Part shown: positions 1 through 9,511 of the stretch, piece by piece | Position numbering within the stretch: position 1 is the first letter of the stretch | How the letters are laid out: each line of letters opens with the position of its first letter | NCBI RefSeq assembly: GCF_000192575.1 | Contig: NZ_GL876926.1 | Coordinates: forward strand, 62,001-126,000 | Source of the DNA: Novosphingobium nitrogenifigens DSM 19370 | Lineage (GTDB): Bacteria; Pseudomonadota; Alphaproteobacteria; Sphingomonadales; Sphingomonadaceae | Reading direction: 5' to 3' | Length of the DNA: 64,000 bases | Translations under genes and position numbers: made by a program | Notes under the pieces: generated by a model | Told to the model about the DNA's origin: nothing | Databases searched by the model: none | What the model saw: only the letters and a program-made list of their open reading frames with translations

Positions 1-41
1 GCGCCCCCTCGACGCGACCGTTTGTCGCCATGAGCAGGAAT

Positions 42-1385
42 TCAGGCCTTGAGCAACAGGTGGTCGCGCTCCCACGAACTGATGACTTCGTCATAAGCGG
101 ACAATTCGTTCATCTTGATCTCGTAAAAGGCGCGGATGAAGCCTTCGCCGAGCAATTCCATGACCGGTTCGCAGGCCATCATCTGTTTAAGCGCGGCATC
201 GAGATTGCGCGGAAGCGTGCGTTCCTCGAGATAGGCGTTGCGGGTGATGAGGGGCAAGGGTTCGATCCGGTCGCGCAACCCGATGAAGCCTGCGGCGAGG
301 CTTGCTGCGATGGCGATATAGGGATTGCAATCGGCGCCGGGCAGGCGGTTTTCGATCCGGGTATTGGCGATATTGCTGACCGGGATGCGCAATCCGCACG
401 AACGGTTGTCGTGGCCCCATTGGACATTGATGGGTGCGCTGTGGGCCGGGCGCATGCGGCGGAACGAATTGACGTTGGGCGCAAAGAGCGGCGCGATTTC
501 GGGAAGGTAGCGTTGCAGGCCGCCGACAAAATGGCGGAAATCCTCGGTAATGCCTGCTTCCGTGCCGAACAGATTGATACCGCGATCATTCTGGGCGGAA
601 ATGTGCAGGTGCATGGCGCTGCCCGGCTGGGATTCCATCGGCTTGGCCATGAACGTGGCATAGACGCCGTGCTTCAGGGCGACCTGGCGAACAATGCGCT
701 TGAAGATGATAACCTGATCGCACAGCGCGACAGGTTCGCCGTGGTTGAAATTGATCTCCAGCTGCGCGGTCCCGCTTTCGTGGATCATCGTGTCGAGCTG
801 AAGCGAGGCGGTTTCCGAGTTGTCGTAGATTTCCTCGATGATGTCCTCGTACTCGGTCACCGATTCAAGGCCGTAGGGCTGGGGCGAACTTTCCGCGCGG
901 CCCGAGCGCCCGCGCGGCGGCTGGATCGGCAGGTCGGGGTCCGGATTGATTTCGGTGAGATAGAATTCGAGTTCGGGTGCGACCACCATGGTCCAACCGA
1001 TATCCGAAAATCGGTCGAGTATGCGTTGCAGGACATAGCGGGGGGCGATTTCGAAGGGGGTGCCGTCGCGGTGCAACGCATCGGCGACGACGAATGCGGT
1101 TGGCGTGCGGAAGCCCGGTGCGACGCAGATCGAGCGCAAGTCAGGCTGCAGGGTGACATCGGGGTCGCGATAGAGGAAGTCGTCGGCGTCGGTATCGGCG
1201 TAATCACCGGTGATGGTGACAGAAAAGACGCTGGAGGGCAGGCGCAGGCTCATGTTTCCGACCGATGAGAGGAACTTGTCGGCGGGAAAGACTTTGCCGC
1301 GCAGAACGCCGTTGATGTCGGGCACGATGCATTCGACTTCGCTGATACCTTTGGCGCGGATCCATTCGGCGAATTGCTGGGTCAT
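42..1385 (-). CDS. puuA: Glutamine synthetase-family protein, probable gamma-glutamylputrescine synthetase (PuuA)
   Basis: The 447-residue protein has the length and architecture of PuuA-type glutamine synthetases. The N-terminal beta-grasp segment (residues 1-100) includes VPDINGVLRGK. The catalytic domain carries the ELEFYL strand near residue 140, the NFNHGEP segment, and an NSFRRMRP motif like the NSYKR loop of the family. PuuA ligates glutamate to putrescine using ATP in the cytoplasm, the first step of the gamma-glutamylated putrescine pathway. It is the last gene of a minus-strand operon that also encodes PuuB, PuuC, PuuD and a Pot-type ABC importer, and this context favours polyamine over ammonia as substrate. 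The exact amine preference cannot be read from sequence. Confidence 0.85.
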   Translation of the reverse strand: MTQQFAEWIRAKGISEVECIVPDINGVLRGKVFPADKFLSSVGNMSLRLPSSVFSVTITGDYADTDADDFLYRDPDVTLQPDLRSICVAPGFRTPTAFVVADALHRDGTPFEIAPRYVLQRILDRFSDIGWTMVVAPELEFYLTEINPDPDLPIQPPRGRSGRAESSPQPYGLESVTEYEDIIEEIYDNSETASLQLDTMIHESGTAQLEINFNHGEPVALCDQVIIFKRIVRQVALKHGVYATFMAKPMESQPGSAMHLHISAQNDRGINLFGTEAGITEDFRHFVGGLQRYLPEIAPLFAPNVNSFRRMRPAHSAPINVQWGHDNRSCGLRIPVSNIANTRIENRLPGADCNPYIAIAASLAAGFIGLRDRIEPLPLITRNAYLEERTLPRNLDAALKQMMACEPVMELLGEGFIRAFYEIKMNELSAYDEVISSWERDHLLLKA

Positions 1386-1436
1386 GATGTGTGAACTCGG
1401 TTGGATTCGTCGGTCGGTTTCGGGGGCGTGTGTCGG

Positions 1437-2765
1437 TCAGATCCGGTCGCGCAGAGCAAAGAAGCTCATGGCCGCAACCAGTGTCGGCCAGCGCAGCCAG
1501 CGCCCCCCGGGGAAGCGAGGCGCGGGCAGGAGGCGCAGGCAGTCGAACGCGGCATTGCCCCGTCCGCTCATCGCTTCACCCAGTGCCGCGCCGAGGAAAG
1601 GCGCGAGAACGACGCCAAGGCCGGAATAGCCGCTCAGCGACCAGAGGCCAGGACGAACTTCTCGGGCACAGGGAAGGCGGTAAGGCGTGATGGCAAGCGT
1701 CCCGCCCCATGCATGGGCAAGGGGAACACCCGCCAGTTGCGGATAGATGCGTTCAAGATGCGGTCGCACAAATCCCGCGATATCCCGGGGAAACCGGTAG
1801 CCATATGTTTCACCGCCGCCGAACAGCAGGCGATGGTCGGGTGTAACACGGAAATAGTGGACCACGAAACGGGAATCGGAGACCGAGTGGCCGCCCGCGA
1901 TCAGGCGCGCGGCAAGCACGGGATCAAGTGGCTCGGTCGTGGCGATATAGTTGTTGATGGGCAGGACACGGGCGTCGATCTCACCCAGCAGACCCTTGGC
2001 ATAACCGCCGCCCGCGACCAGTACTTGCCCCGCGCGGATCGTTCCGAGAGGTGTTGCGACCGCCCATCCGTCGGGCGTCGGGGTGATCGAGCGCGCGGGG
2101 CTGTGGCCATGGAGCCGCGCTCCTGCAGCGACCGCAAGGCGCGCCATGGCCCGCACCAGCTTGAGCGGGTGGAGGTGGCCCCCGGCCATGTCGAGGCTGC
2201 CCCCGTGATAGGCCGGACTGTCGACCATGGCGCGCATGGCATCGCGGCTGAGCGGGGTCAGCGCCTCGTGCCCATAGGCTTCGCGCATGAAACGGACATG
2301 CTCGTGCGTCAGGGCGACGTAGCGCGCCTTGTGATCGGCATGGATGTGCCCGGCGCGAAAGTCGCAGCGGTCTGGATCGCTGTCGATGAGGGTGTCGAGG
2401 AAGGCGCGGGCGGCAAGGGCGACGTCCCACAGCCGTCGGGCCGCCGGTTCGCCCAGTCTTTCGGCGAGCCATTGCTGGTCCTTGTTCCAGCCGAGATGGA
2501 CTTGTCCGCCGTTGCGACCCGACGCGCCCCAACCGATCGGGCCAGCCTCGACCAGTCGGACGCTTTTTCCCGCGCGGGCGAGAGCAAGCGCTGCGCCCAG
2601 CCCGGTGAACCCGCCGCCGATCACGCAGACGTCGGCCGTCGTATCCTGCTCAAGCCGCGGGGCCGCGATGTCGGTATCGAGCGTCGCGGCATAATAAGAG
2701 GCAGGATGGCGCCTCGTGTCCTCACCGCTGGGGCCTGCCCGATCGGGGAAATGCCGCGTCGTCAT
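1437..2765 (-). CDS. puuB: FAD-dependent amine oxidoreductase, probable gamma-glutamylputrescine oxidase (PuuB)
   Basis: A 442-residue DAO-family flavoprotein. The dinucleotide-binding motif VIGGGFTGLGAALALARAG lies near residues 48-66 and is followed by an acidic residue ending the second strand (LVEA). The ASGRNGGQ segment typical of the PuuB/OrdL group follows. PuuB oxidises gamma-glutamylputrescine to gamma-glutamyl-aminobutyraldehyde with release of ammonia and H2O2. It lies between puuA and the transporter ATPase gene, all on the same strand with short gaps, so it is very probably cotranscribed. Its length is normal for the family. Confidence 0.85.
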   Translation of the reverse strand: MTTRHFPDRAGPSGEDTRRHPASYYAATLDTDIAAPRLEQDTTADVCVIGGGFTGLGAALALARAGKSVRLVEAGPIGWGASGRNGGQVHLGWNKDQQWLAERLGEPAARRLWDVALAARAFLDTLIDSDPDRCDFRAGHIHADHKARYVALTHEHVRFMREAYGHEALTPLSRDAMRAMVDSPAYHGGSLDMAGGHLHPLKLVRAMARLAVAAGARLHGHSPARSITPTPDGWAVATPLGTIRAGQVLVAGGGYAKGLLGEIDARVLPINNYIATTEPLDPVLAARLIAGGHSVSDSRFVVHYFRVTPDHRLLFGGGETYGYRFPRDIAGFVRPHLERIYPQLAGVPLAHAWGGTLAITPYRLPCAREVRPGLWSLSGYSGLGVVLAPFLGAALGEAMSGRGNAAFDCLRLLPAPRFPGGRWLRWPTLVAAMSFFALRDRI

Positions 2766-2790
2766 GGATGCACCATGACGCGCGTTCGTG

Positions 2791-3930
2791 TCAGTTTACA
2801 AGCACAACCGGAGCCGTCGGCGTCCAGTGCAGCCAGACCGAAGTGCCGGTCGGCAGCGCCGGATTGGCCGAGCGTTCGCCGTTGGGCGAGGAAACCTTGA
2901 CGATCGTTCCGGTCGCCGTTTCCACGTCATAGAGCGTGACCGAGCCGAGATAGGCCGACGTCACGATGATACCCGAGGTGACATTGGCCTGGGGCAGGGC
3001 CTCCGGTCCGGTCGGGCGCGGCGCGTCGAGCGGGGTCATCGCGATCTTTTCAGGCCGGATGCCGACCCATACGCGCGCATCGGGCGCGCCGGTCACGCCG
3101 TGGTTCACATGGATCGGGGCGTCGAGCGCGGCAGTCGTCACCGCCGCATGGTCCGGCTCGTCGGTCGAAAGCGTGCCTTCGAACAGGTTGATCGTGCCGA
3201 TGAAGTCGGCAACGAAGCGGTTGGCGGGATATTCGTAGAGATCGCCGGGCGCGGCCACTTGTTGCAGGGTGCCCCGGTTCATCAGGGCGCAGCGGCTGGC
3301 CATGGCCAGCGCTTCGTCCTGATCGTGAGTGACCATGACGAATGTCACGCCGACATCGCGCTGGATCTGCGCCAGTTCGGCACGCATGGCGTCGCGCAGC
3401 TTGGCGTCGAGCGCGGACAGCGGCTCGTCGAGCAGCAGCACCTTGGGCCGCTTGACCAGAGCACGGGCAAGGGCGACGCGCTGGCGCTGCCCACCCGAAA
3501 GCTGGTCGGGGCGGCGATGGGCAAAGTCGCTGAGCTTGACCAGAGCCAGCGCCTCGGCAACGCGGGCGTCGCGTTCGGCCTTGGGCACTTTGTCGATCTT
3601 GAGCCCGTAGGCGACATTGTCGGCGACGTTCATATGCGGGAACACCGCATAGGACTGGAACACCATGTTGACCGGGCGGCGATTGGGCGGGATCCCGGCC
3701 ATGTCGACACCATCGATGAGGATGTGTCCTTCGGTCGGGGTTTCAAGGCCTGCAAGCATGCGCAGCAAGGTCGTCTTGCCGCAACCCGACGGACCGAGCA
3801 GCGAGAAGAACTCGCCCGCCTCGATGTCGAGGCTGACATTGTCGACGGCAATGAAGCTGCCGAACCGCTTGCTCACGTTTTCAAAGCGGATCAGGGTCTT
3901 GCCCGAAAGCGGGGAGGGCGAAGTGGACAT
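2791..3930 (-). CDS. potG: Polyamine ABC transporter ATP-binding protein
   Basis: A 379-residue ATPase with Walker A GPSGCGKTT near residues 46-54, the signature LSGGQRQRVALARAL, Walker B VLLLDEPLSALD and a C-terminal TOBE-like domain ending in WTPTAPVVLV. This is the PotA/PotG layout of spermidine/putrescine importers. The ATG at 3930 overlaps the stop of the upstream permease gene by one base (TGATG), which indicates translational coupling and argues against the TTG one codon upstream. Downstream is puuB. The matching periplasmic binding protein is not in this operon; the only candidate in the window is at 20631-21698. Confidence 0.93.
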   Translation of the reverse strand: MSTSPSPLSGKTLIRFENVSKRFGSFIAVDNVSLDIEAGEFFSLLGPSGCGKTTLLRMLAGLETPTEGHILIDGVDMAGIPPNRRPVNMVFQSYAVFPHMNVADNVAYGLKIDKVPKAERDARVAEALALVKLSDFAHRRPDQLSGGQRQRVALARALVKRPKVLLLDEPLSALDAKLRDAMRAELAQIQRDVGVTFVMVTHDQDEALAMASRCALMNRGTLQQVAAPGDLYEYPANRFVADFIGTINLFEGTLSTDEPDHAAVTTAALDAPIHVNHGVTGAPDARVWVGIRPEKIAMTPLDAPRPTGPEALPQANVTSGIIVTSAYLGSVTLYDVETATGTIVKVSSPNGERSANPALPTGTSVWLHWTPTAPVVLVN

Positions 3931-4784
3931 CAATGACCTTCCATCTGGGCGATGTCGCGCCCCTGCAGTTTCATGCCGATAAGAGTGAGGGCAACCGTGA
4001 TCGCCATCAGCACGGTCGAGGCCGCGTTGACTTCGGGTGTGACCGAGAAACGCACCATCGAATAGATCTTCACCGGGAACGTCACGGTGTTCGGCCCGGC
4101 CGTGAAGAAGGTGATGACGAAGTCGTCGAGGCTGAGCGTGAAAGCCAGCAGTGCGCCGGAAATCAGCGCCGGGCGGACATGGGGCAGCAGCACGTCGCGC
4201 AAGGCACCCAGTTCGCTCGCGCCCAGATCGCGCGCGGCTTCTTCCATCTCGCGATTGAACGAGGCAAGCCGTGCCCGCACCACGACCGCGACGAAGGGAA
4301 AGCTGAACGTGATATGGGCGATCGTGATCGCGCCGAGATCGAAAGGCCAGACCAGATCGTGCGGCCAGGGCGCGATCGTGCCGAAGAAGACCAGCATGGC
4401 GACACCCATGCAGATTTCGGGAACGACGATGGGCAGCGTGACCACGCCGTCGAAGAGGCCCTTGCCGGGAAAGCGGAAGCTCCAGAGCGCAATGGCGGTC
4501 ATCGTCCCCAGCACGACACTGAACAGCGTCGAGATCGCGGCGATGGTCAGCGAATTGGCAAAGGCGCTGATGAGGGCATCATCGCCCATCATCTTGCCGT
4601 ACCAGTCGACGGTGAAACCTTCCCAACGGATGGTCCGGCGGGAATCATTGAAGCTGAACAGCACGAGGCTGGCGAGGGGGAGGTAGAGGAACAGCAGTAC
4701 CGCACCGACCCACAGGCGCAGCGGCCAGCGGTTGGCATAGTCGAGCGGTCCCTTGTCGCCGGGTTTCTTGCCGAACAGGGCCAT
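3930..4784 (-). CDS. potI: Polyamine ABC transporter permease (PotI-like)
   Basis: A 284-residue inner-membrane permease with about six hydrophobic segments. It has a binding-protein-dependent transport domain and the EAA loop EEAARDLGASELGALRDVLL. The N-terminus is MALFGKKPGDKGPLDYANRW, followed by the first membrane helix. The chosen ATG at 4784 overlaps the potH stop by one base; the open frame extends further upstream but only as an out-of-frame shadow of potH. It pairs with PotH to form the translocation pore driven by PotG. Confidence 0.92.
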   Translation of the reverse strand: MALFGKKPGDKGPLDYANRWPLRLWVGAVLLFLYLPLASLVLFSFNDSRRTIRWEGFTVDWYGKMMGDDALISAFANSLTIAAISTLFSVVLGTMTAIALWSFRFPGKGLFDGVVTLPIVVPEICMGVAMLVFFGTIAPWPHDLVWPFDLGAITIAHITFSFPFVAVVVRARLASFNREMEEAARDLGASELGALRDVLLPHVRPALISGALLAFTLSLDDFVITFFTAGPNTVTFPVKIYSMVRFSVTPEVNAASTVLMAITVALTLIGMKLQGRDIAQMEGH

Positions 4785-5656
4785 CAGTGCGCCTCCTTCC
4801 GTCCGGCGCGGCGGTCGGACCATGCGCGCCAGACCATGGCCGCAAGCGTCAGGTACATGAGCATGAACGAGAGCGCGGCGCCGAAAGGCCAGTCGTTGGC
4901 CCGCTTGAACTGCCGCTCGATCACGCTGGCGATCATCTGGCTGTCCGGGCCGCCGAGCAGGTCGGGGGTAAGGTACGAGCCGAGCGCAGGAATGAAGCAG
5001 AGCAGCACGGCCGAGAGAATGCCGGGCAGTACCACCGGCACCACGATCTGGAAAATCGTGCGCAGATGTCCCGCGCCAAGATCGAGGCTGGCTTCGATCA
5101 GCGAACGGTCGAGCCGGTCGAGCGTCGAAAACAGCGGCAGCACGATGAAGGGCAGATGGACGTAGACGAGGCCGGTCACGACCGCGAAATTGGTGTGCAG
5201 CATTTCGACCGGGCCAATCCCGAGCAGGCCGAGGCCGTCGTTGATCCACCCTTCCGTCCGCATGACCGCCATGAGCGCATAAGTGCGCACCAAGAGGTTG
5301 GTCCAGAACGGCAGCATGATGCCCAGCAGCAGCAGGATCTTTCCGCGCGGCGTGGCAAAGGTCATGACCAGCGCATAGGGAAAGCCGACGATCAGGCAGA
5401 TCGCCGTCGTGATTGCCGCGAACGTCAGCGATTTGGCGAAGATCAGCAGATAGACCGGATCGAACACGCGGACATAGTTGTCGAGCGTCCCGGTCACCGC
5501 CACTTCGGTCAGCCCCAGCGTGCGGCCGAAGCTGTAGCTCCAGATCACCGACAGCGGCACTACGAAAAACAGCACGATCCACACGATCGGGGCCAGGGAC
5601 ACGGCCCAGAACGCGCCCGAGCTTCCCCCTGAAATGTGACTGGTCTTGTCGGTCAT
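4784..5656 (-). CDS. potH: Polyamine ABC transporter permease (PotH-like)
   Basis: A 290-residue inner-membrane permease starting MTDKTSHISGG, with an early helix (IVWIVLFFVVPLSVIWSYSF) and an EAA-type loop (EASLDLGAGHLRTIFQIVVP) near residue 200. It is the first transporter gene of the operon, lies 46 bp downstream of puuD and is coupled to potI by a TGATG overlap. An upstream in-frame extension to about 5893 reads like shadow sequence of puuD, so the start at 5656 is preferred. Confidence 0.92.
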   Translation of the reverse strand: MTDKTSHISGGSSGAFWAVSLAPIVWIVLFFVVPLSVIWSYSFGRTLGLTEVAVTGTLDNYVRVFDPVYLLIFAKSLTFAAITTAICLIVGFPYALVMTFATPRGKILLLLGIMLPFWTNLLVRTYALMAVMRTEGWINDGLGLLGIGPVEMLHTNFAVVTGLVYVHLPFIVLPLFSTLDRLDRSLIEASLDLGAGHLRTIFQIVVPVVLPGILSAVLLCFIPALGSYLTPDLLGGPDSQMIASVIERQFKRANDWPFGAALSFMLMYLTLAAMVWRAWSDRRAGRKEAH

Positions 5657-5702
5657 GCGCCCCCCAGCATCTTGTGCGGCTTCCTCGGGTTTTCGGGGCC
5701 GA

Positions 5703-6452
5703 TCACGCGGCGTCGGCGCTTTGCAGCGGGTTTGCGCCCATGGCCTCGCCCAGTGCGGTGAAGAACCAGCGCGAGGCGCGGTTGCGGTCGGCGTCCCATT
5801 CCGGGTGCCATTGCGCGGCAAGCAGGCGCGCCTTGCCCATGGTCGCCGAAAAGGCTTCGACAAGGCCGTCGGGGGCGTGGGCTTCGGCGGCAAGGCCGTT
5901 GCCGAGCCGGTCCACGGCCTGAAAATGCACCGAGTTCACGGTCAGCGGACGTTCGCCCAGAGCCGAGGCGATCATGCCGCCCGGAACCGGCGTCACCGGA
6001 TGACTGTGCGCGAACATCTCCTCGGTCGAGACGCCGGCGGGCGCATGATGCGCGACCTGCTGGTCGGCGGGAAGATGTTGCAGCGTGCCGCCGAACACGA
6101 CGTTGAGTTCCTGAAATCCCCGGCAGATGCCGAACACGGGCTTGCCCGCGTCGAGCATGACATTCGCGAGCGTCAGGCTGGTCGCATCGCGCGCCGGGTC
6201 GAACGGGCCGTTGTTCCCGCTCGCGCCATAGCGCCAGGGTTCAAGATTGGAGGTGCTGCCGGTCAGGAGCAGGCCGTCGAGCCGTGCGGCGAGGTTGCGC
6301 TGGTCGGCGAGGGCCCCGAGCGCGGGGACGAGAACGACATCGACGCCCGACCATGTCGCCGGAGCGCGCAGATAGCGGTCGATTACGCGATGGATCGTTT
6401 CTCCATCGGCTTCGCGGGTACAGGCAACAATTCCGAGCAGGGGACGGCTCAT
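5703..6452 (-). CDS. puuD: Gamma-glutamyl-gamma-aminobutyrate hydrolase (PuuD), class I glutamine amidotransferase-like
   Basis: A 249-residue peptidase C26 protein. The nucleophile elbow GICRGFQELN places the catalytic Cys at 110, and the C-terminal HPEWD supplies His216 and Glu218. PuuD hydrolyses gamma-glutamyl-GABA to GABA and glutamate in the cytosol, the last pathway-specific step. Its ATG overlaps the stop of the upstream aldehyde dehydrogenase gene by four bases (ATGA). Length and all three catalytic residues are as expected. Confidence 0.9.
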   Translation of the reverse strand: MSRPLLGIVACTREADGETIHRVIDRYLRAPATWSGVDVVLVPALGALADQRNLAARLDGLLLTGSTSNLEPWRYGASGNNGPFDPARDATSLTLANVMLDAGKPVFGICRGFQELNVVFGGTLQHLPADQQVAHHAPAGVSTEEMFAHSHPVTPVPGGMIASALGERPLTVNSVHFQAVDRLGNGLAAEAHAPDGLVEAFSATMGKARLLAAQWHPEWDADRNRASRWFFTALGEAMGANPLQSADAA

Positions 6453-7918
6453 TGAGGGAAACTCACCGAAATCGACTTGAGGTCCGCATATTTGTAGAGC
6501 GCATGGAGGCTGCGGTCACGTCCGAAACCGGACTGTTTGAAACCGCCGAACGGCATGGTGATGTCGCAGGCATCCCAGCCGTTGATCCATACGAGGCCTG
6601 CGCGCAATTGCCGGGCGAAGCGGTTGGCCAGTGCCATCGATCCGGTCCACAGGCCCGAGGCGAGGCCGTATTCGGTGTCGTTGGCAAGGTGCAGCGCCTC
6701 TTCGGGCGTGTCGAAGGGAATGACGGCAAGAACCGGTCCGAAGACTTCCTCGCGTGCCAGTGCGCTCGTCGGCGCGACGTGGTCGAAGATCGTTGGTTCG
6801 AGAAAGAACCCGCCGCTTTCCTTCAGGGCCTGTCGCCCGCCCAGGATCAGGTCGGCGCCCTCGCGCTGGGCCCCGGCAATGCGGTGGAGCACGCCGTTCA
6901 TCTGCTTTTCGCTGATGACCGCGCCCAGACGCGTTGCCGGATCGAGCGGATTGCCGGGGCGGATCGTTTCGGCAACCTTGACGAGACGCGCGACGAAGTC
7001 GGCATGGATCGACCGTTCGACCAGAAGCCGCGAGCCTGCGGTGCAGACTTGCCCCTGGTTGTAGAAGATGCCCCAGGCGGCGGCTTCGGCCACGCGGTCG
7101 AGGTCGGGGTAATCGGCAAAGACGATATGCGGCGACTTGCCGCCCAGTTCGAGGCTCACGCGCTTGAGATTGCTGTCGGCGGCATCGTGCATGAGTTGGC
7201 GTCCGACCGGGCCGGACCCGGTGAACGTGATCATGTCGACGTCGTTGTGACGGGCCAGTGCCGAACCGGCCAGTGCTCCGGTTCCGGGAACGATGTTGAG
7301 CACGCCTTCGGGCAGGCCCGCTTCGAGTGCCACGGCGGCGAAATGGAGCGTGGTCAGCGAAGTCAGCTCGGACGGCTTGACCACCACCGAATTGCCCATC
7401 GCGATGGCGGGCGCGATTTTCCACATCGCCATGTGCAGCGGGAAATTCCACGGGACGATCGCGCCGATGACGCCGAGCGGATCGTGGACGGCCCACGAGA
7501 GGCGATCGGGGCCGGAGGGGCCGACTTCGCCGTGGATCTTGTCGATCGCCTCGGCATAGTAGCGCAAGGTGTTGAGCGCGAGCGGCACATCGACCGCGCG
7601 GGTGTCGGAAATCGGCTTTCCGCTCTCGAGCGTTTCAAGAAGAGCGAAGTCTTCGGCGCGTGCGGCAAGGCCGTCGGCGACGCGCAGCATGACGGCCTTG
7701 CGCTGGCGCGGGGCCATGTCTCGCCACGATCCGGCCTCGAACCGGGCGCGGGCAACGGATACCGCTTCATCGATTTCCACCGCGCCGCACGCGGGCAATT
7801 CGGCAAGGACGGTTCCGGTTGCGGGATTGATCGTGGGCAGGACCGCGCCATCGGATGCCGCGCGGCGGGACGCTCCGATCACGGCCAGCGGCGAGACATC
7901 TGTCGGAAGGGCAGTCAT
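6449..7918 (-). CDS. puuC: NAD(P)+-dependent aldehyde dehydrogenase, probable gamma-glutamyl-gamma-aminobutyraldehyde dehydrogenase (PuuC)
   Basis: A 489-residue aldehyde dehydrogenase with the catalytic glutamate in ELGGKSPHIV (Glu257) and the nucleophilic cysteine in GQVCTAGS (Cys292). It also has the VPWNFP and KPSELT cofactor-site motifs. PuuC oxidises gamma-glutamyl-aminobutyraldehyde to gamma-glutamyl-GABA. This is the promoter-proximal gene of the seven-gene minus-strand operon. Between it and the divergent gene at 8141 lies a 222 bp region holding a 12-bp motif shared with the spuC upstream region. The family identity is certain; the substrate is inferred from its neighbours. Confidence 0.88.
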   Translation of the reverse strand: MTALPTDVSPLAVIGASRRAASDGAVLPTINPATGTVLAELPACGAVEIDEAVSVARARFEAGSWRDMAPRQRKAVMLRVADGLAARAEDFALLETLESGKPISDTRAVDVPLALNTLRYYAEAIDKIHGEVGPSGPDRLSWAVHDPLGVIGAIVPWNFPLHMAMWKIAPAIAMGNSVVVKPSELTSLTTLHFAAVALEAGLPEGVLNIVPGTGALAGSALARHNDVDMITFTGSGPVGRQLMHDAADSNLKRVSLELGGKSPHIVFADYPDLDRVAEAAAWGIFYNQGQVCTAGSRLLVERSIHADFVARLVKVAETIRPGNPLDPATRLGAVISEKQMNGVLHRIAGAQREGADLILGGRQALKESGGFFLEPTIFDHVAPTSALAREEVFGPVLAVIPFDTPEEALHLANDTEYGLASGLWTGSMALANRFARQLRAGLVWINGWDACDITMPFGGFKQSGFGRDRSLHALYKYADLKSISVSFPQ

Positions 7919-7943
7919 GCGGTGTGCGATCTCCGAATCCTAA

Positions 7944-7955
7944 CTGTGATCTTAG
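7944..7955. promoter_or_regulatory. Candidate operator, polyamine motif copy 1
   Basis: CTGTGATCTTAG lies 26 bp upstream of the puuC start codon. Its exact reverse complement occurs at 19507-19518 upstream of spuC, and a 10/12 match occurs at 20568-20579 upstream of the binding-protein gene. The shared placement before three polyamine transcription units suggests a regulator site. The binding factor is unknown. Confidence 0.45.
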
Positions 7956-8140
7956 GGTGGCGAACTTCATAACCACCAAGGCCGTCAGTGCAACTGCCTT
8001 GATTGCGCGGGCTGACCACCTTTTTGCGACGTCCGCAATTGCGGGGACAGGAAGTGCCTGAATTGCGGGGGTTTGGATGGGCTCGGGCGCGGCTGGGCCG
8101 GTCTGGACAGCCTTTGGGGGATCGCATATGTGATCGCAGC

Positions 8141-9511
8141 ATGAGTACGGATGAACAGGCATCGCTGGCGGCGTTTCTGGCCGCGCACCCGCAAGTCGAT
8201 CGCGTCGAGGCGTTCGTGTTCGACGTGGCCGGGGCGGTCAAGGGCAAGTGGCTGGCACGCGACAAGGCCGGATCGGTCGATGCCAAGGGGTTGCCTATCC
8301 CGTTGTCCGTCTTTGCGCAGGACGTTTGGGGCTGCGACGTTGCCGAGGCGGGACTTGCCTTCGGAACCGGGGATCCGGACGGGGTCGGCTTTCCGGTGGC
8401 GGGGCGTTTCGCGCTTGTTCCCTGGCTTGGCGACAAAGTGGCGCAGGCGTTCCTGTCGTTGCGCGACGGGGATGGGGCGCCGGCGGTTGCCGATCCGCGC
8501 GGCGCGCTCGAAACGATCGTGGGGCGTTATGCCGCGCGCGGATTGACGCCGGTCGTGGCGGTCGAACTTGAATTCTATCTCTACCGGCTGGACAACGGTG
8601 TGCCGGTTCCCCCTTCGGGCGGCGGCGCGGCAAGCTGGCGCCGCAACGACACGCTTTCGACGAGTGCGCTGGCCGATCATCAGGCTCTGATCGATGCGAT
8701 CCTTGCGGCGGCCCACGGGATCGGCATTCCCGCCGACGGGGTCATCAGCGAGGCCGGACCGGGACAGTTCGAGCTCAACATTCTGCATCGCGCGGACGCG
8801 CTGGCAGTGGCTGACGATGCCATGTTGCTGCGCCGGATCGTGCGCGGACTTGCGGCGCAGCATGGGCTGGGCGCGACGTTCATGGCCAAGCCCTATGGCG
8901 AGGCTTCGGGCAGCGGGATGCACATTCACGCCAGTGTCAATGATGCCTCGGGCGCCAACGTGCTGGCAGACGCGGAAACCGGGGCGCCCGCGCCTGCGCT
9001 GTTCCATGCGGTGGCGGGGCTGGTCGCGGCGATGCCGGAAACCATGCTGGCTTTTGCGCCCAACGCCAATTCGTTCCGTCGCTTCCGTCCCGACGCCCAT
9101 GCGCCGGTTTCGGCCGGGTGGGGGCATGATGACCGTTCGGCCGCAATCCGTGTGATCGATGGCGCGAAAGTCGGTGGCGGAGCAAAGGCGACGCGGATCG
9201 AGCACCGGATTTCGGGTGCGGACGTCAATGCCTATCTCGCGCTCGGAGCCATGCTCGGGGCCATGTTGCAGGGGATCGAGGCGGGGCAGATGCCGCCGCC
9301 GCCGCAGGATCCGCTCAATCCCGGCGCGGGTGCACCTTTGCCTGTCGAATGGGGAGCGGCGATCGAACGCTTCGCCGGTTCGGCATTGGCCGCTGACATT
9401 TTCGGGGAACGGCTGCGGGACATCGTGGTCGCGTGCAAGCGGCAGGATCGCGCTGCATTCCTCAGCCACATCGACCGTTTCGAATACGAAACCTATCTGC
9501 CGCTGCTGTAA
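8141..9511 (+). CDS. Second glutamine synthetase-family protein (PuuA-like)
   Basis: A 456-residue protein with the same fold signatures as the PuuA at 42-1385: DVAGAVKGKWLARDK near the N-terminus, VELEFYLYRLDNG, the GSGMHIHASVND active-site strand and NSFRRFRPDAHAP. It is clearly diverged from the other copy. The chosen ATG follows the sequence GTGATCGCAGC; the in-frame extension to 8003 looks non-coding. It is transcribed away from the puuC operon across a shared 222 bp region. It could glutamylate a different amine (spermidine, ethanolamine or another diamine); the sequence does not say which. Confidence 0.85.
   Translation: MSTDEQASLAAFLAAHPQVDRVEAFVFDVAGAVKGKWLARDKAGSVDAKGLPIPLSVFAQDVWGCDVAEAGLAFGTGDPDGVGFPVAGRFALVPWLGDKVAQAFLSLRDGDGAPAVADPRGALETIVGRYAARGLTPVVAVELEFYLYRLDNGVPVPPSGGGAASWRRNDTLSTSALADHQALIDAILAAAHGIGIPADGVISEAGPGQFELNILHRADALAVADDAMLLRRIVRGLAAQHGLGATFMAKPYGEASGSGMHIHASVNDASGANVLADAETGAPAPALFHAVAGLVAAMPETMLAFAPNANSFRRFRPDAHAPVSAGWGHDDRSAAIRVIDGAKVGGGAKATRIEHRISGADVNAYLALGAMLGAMLQGIEAGQMPPPPQDPLNPGAGAPLPVEWGAAIERFAGSALAADIFGERLRDIVVACKRQDRAAFLSHIDRFEYETYLPLL

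Noticed and set aside
7944..7955. Reading the TGTGATC motif as a CRP site
   Set aside because: The second half-site TCACA is missing at the proper spacing in all copies.
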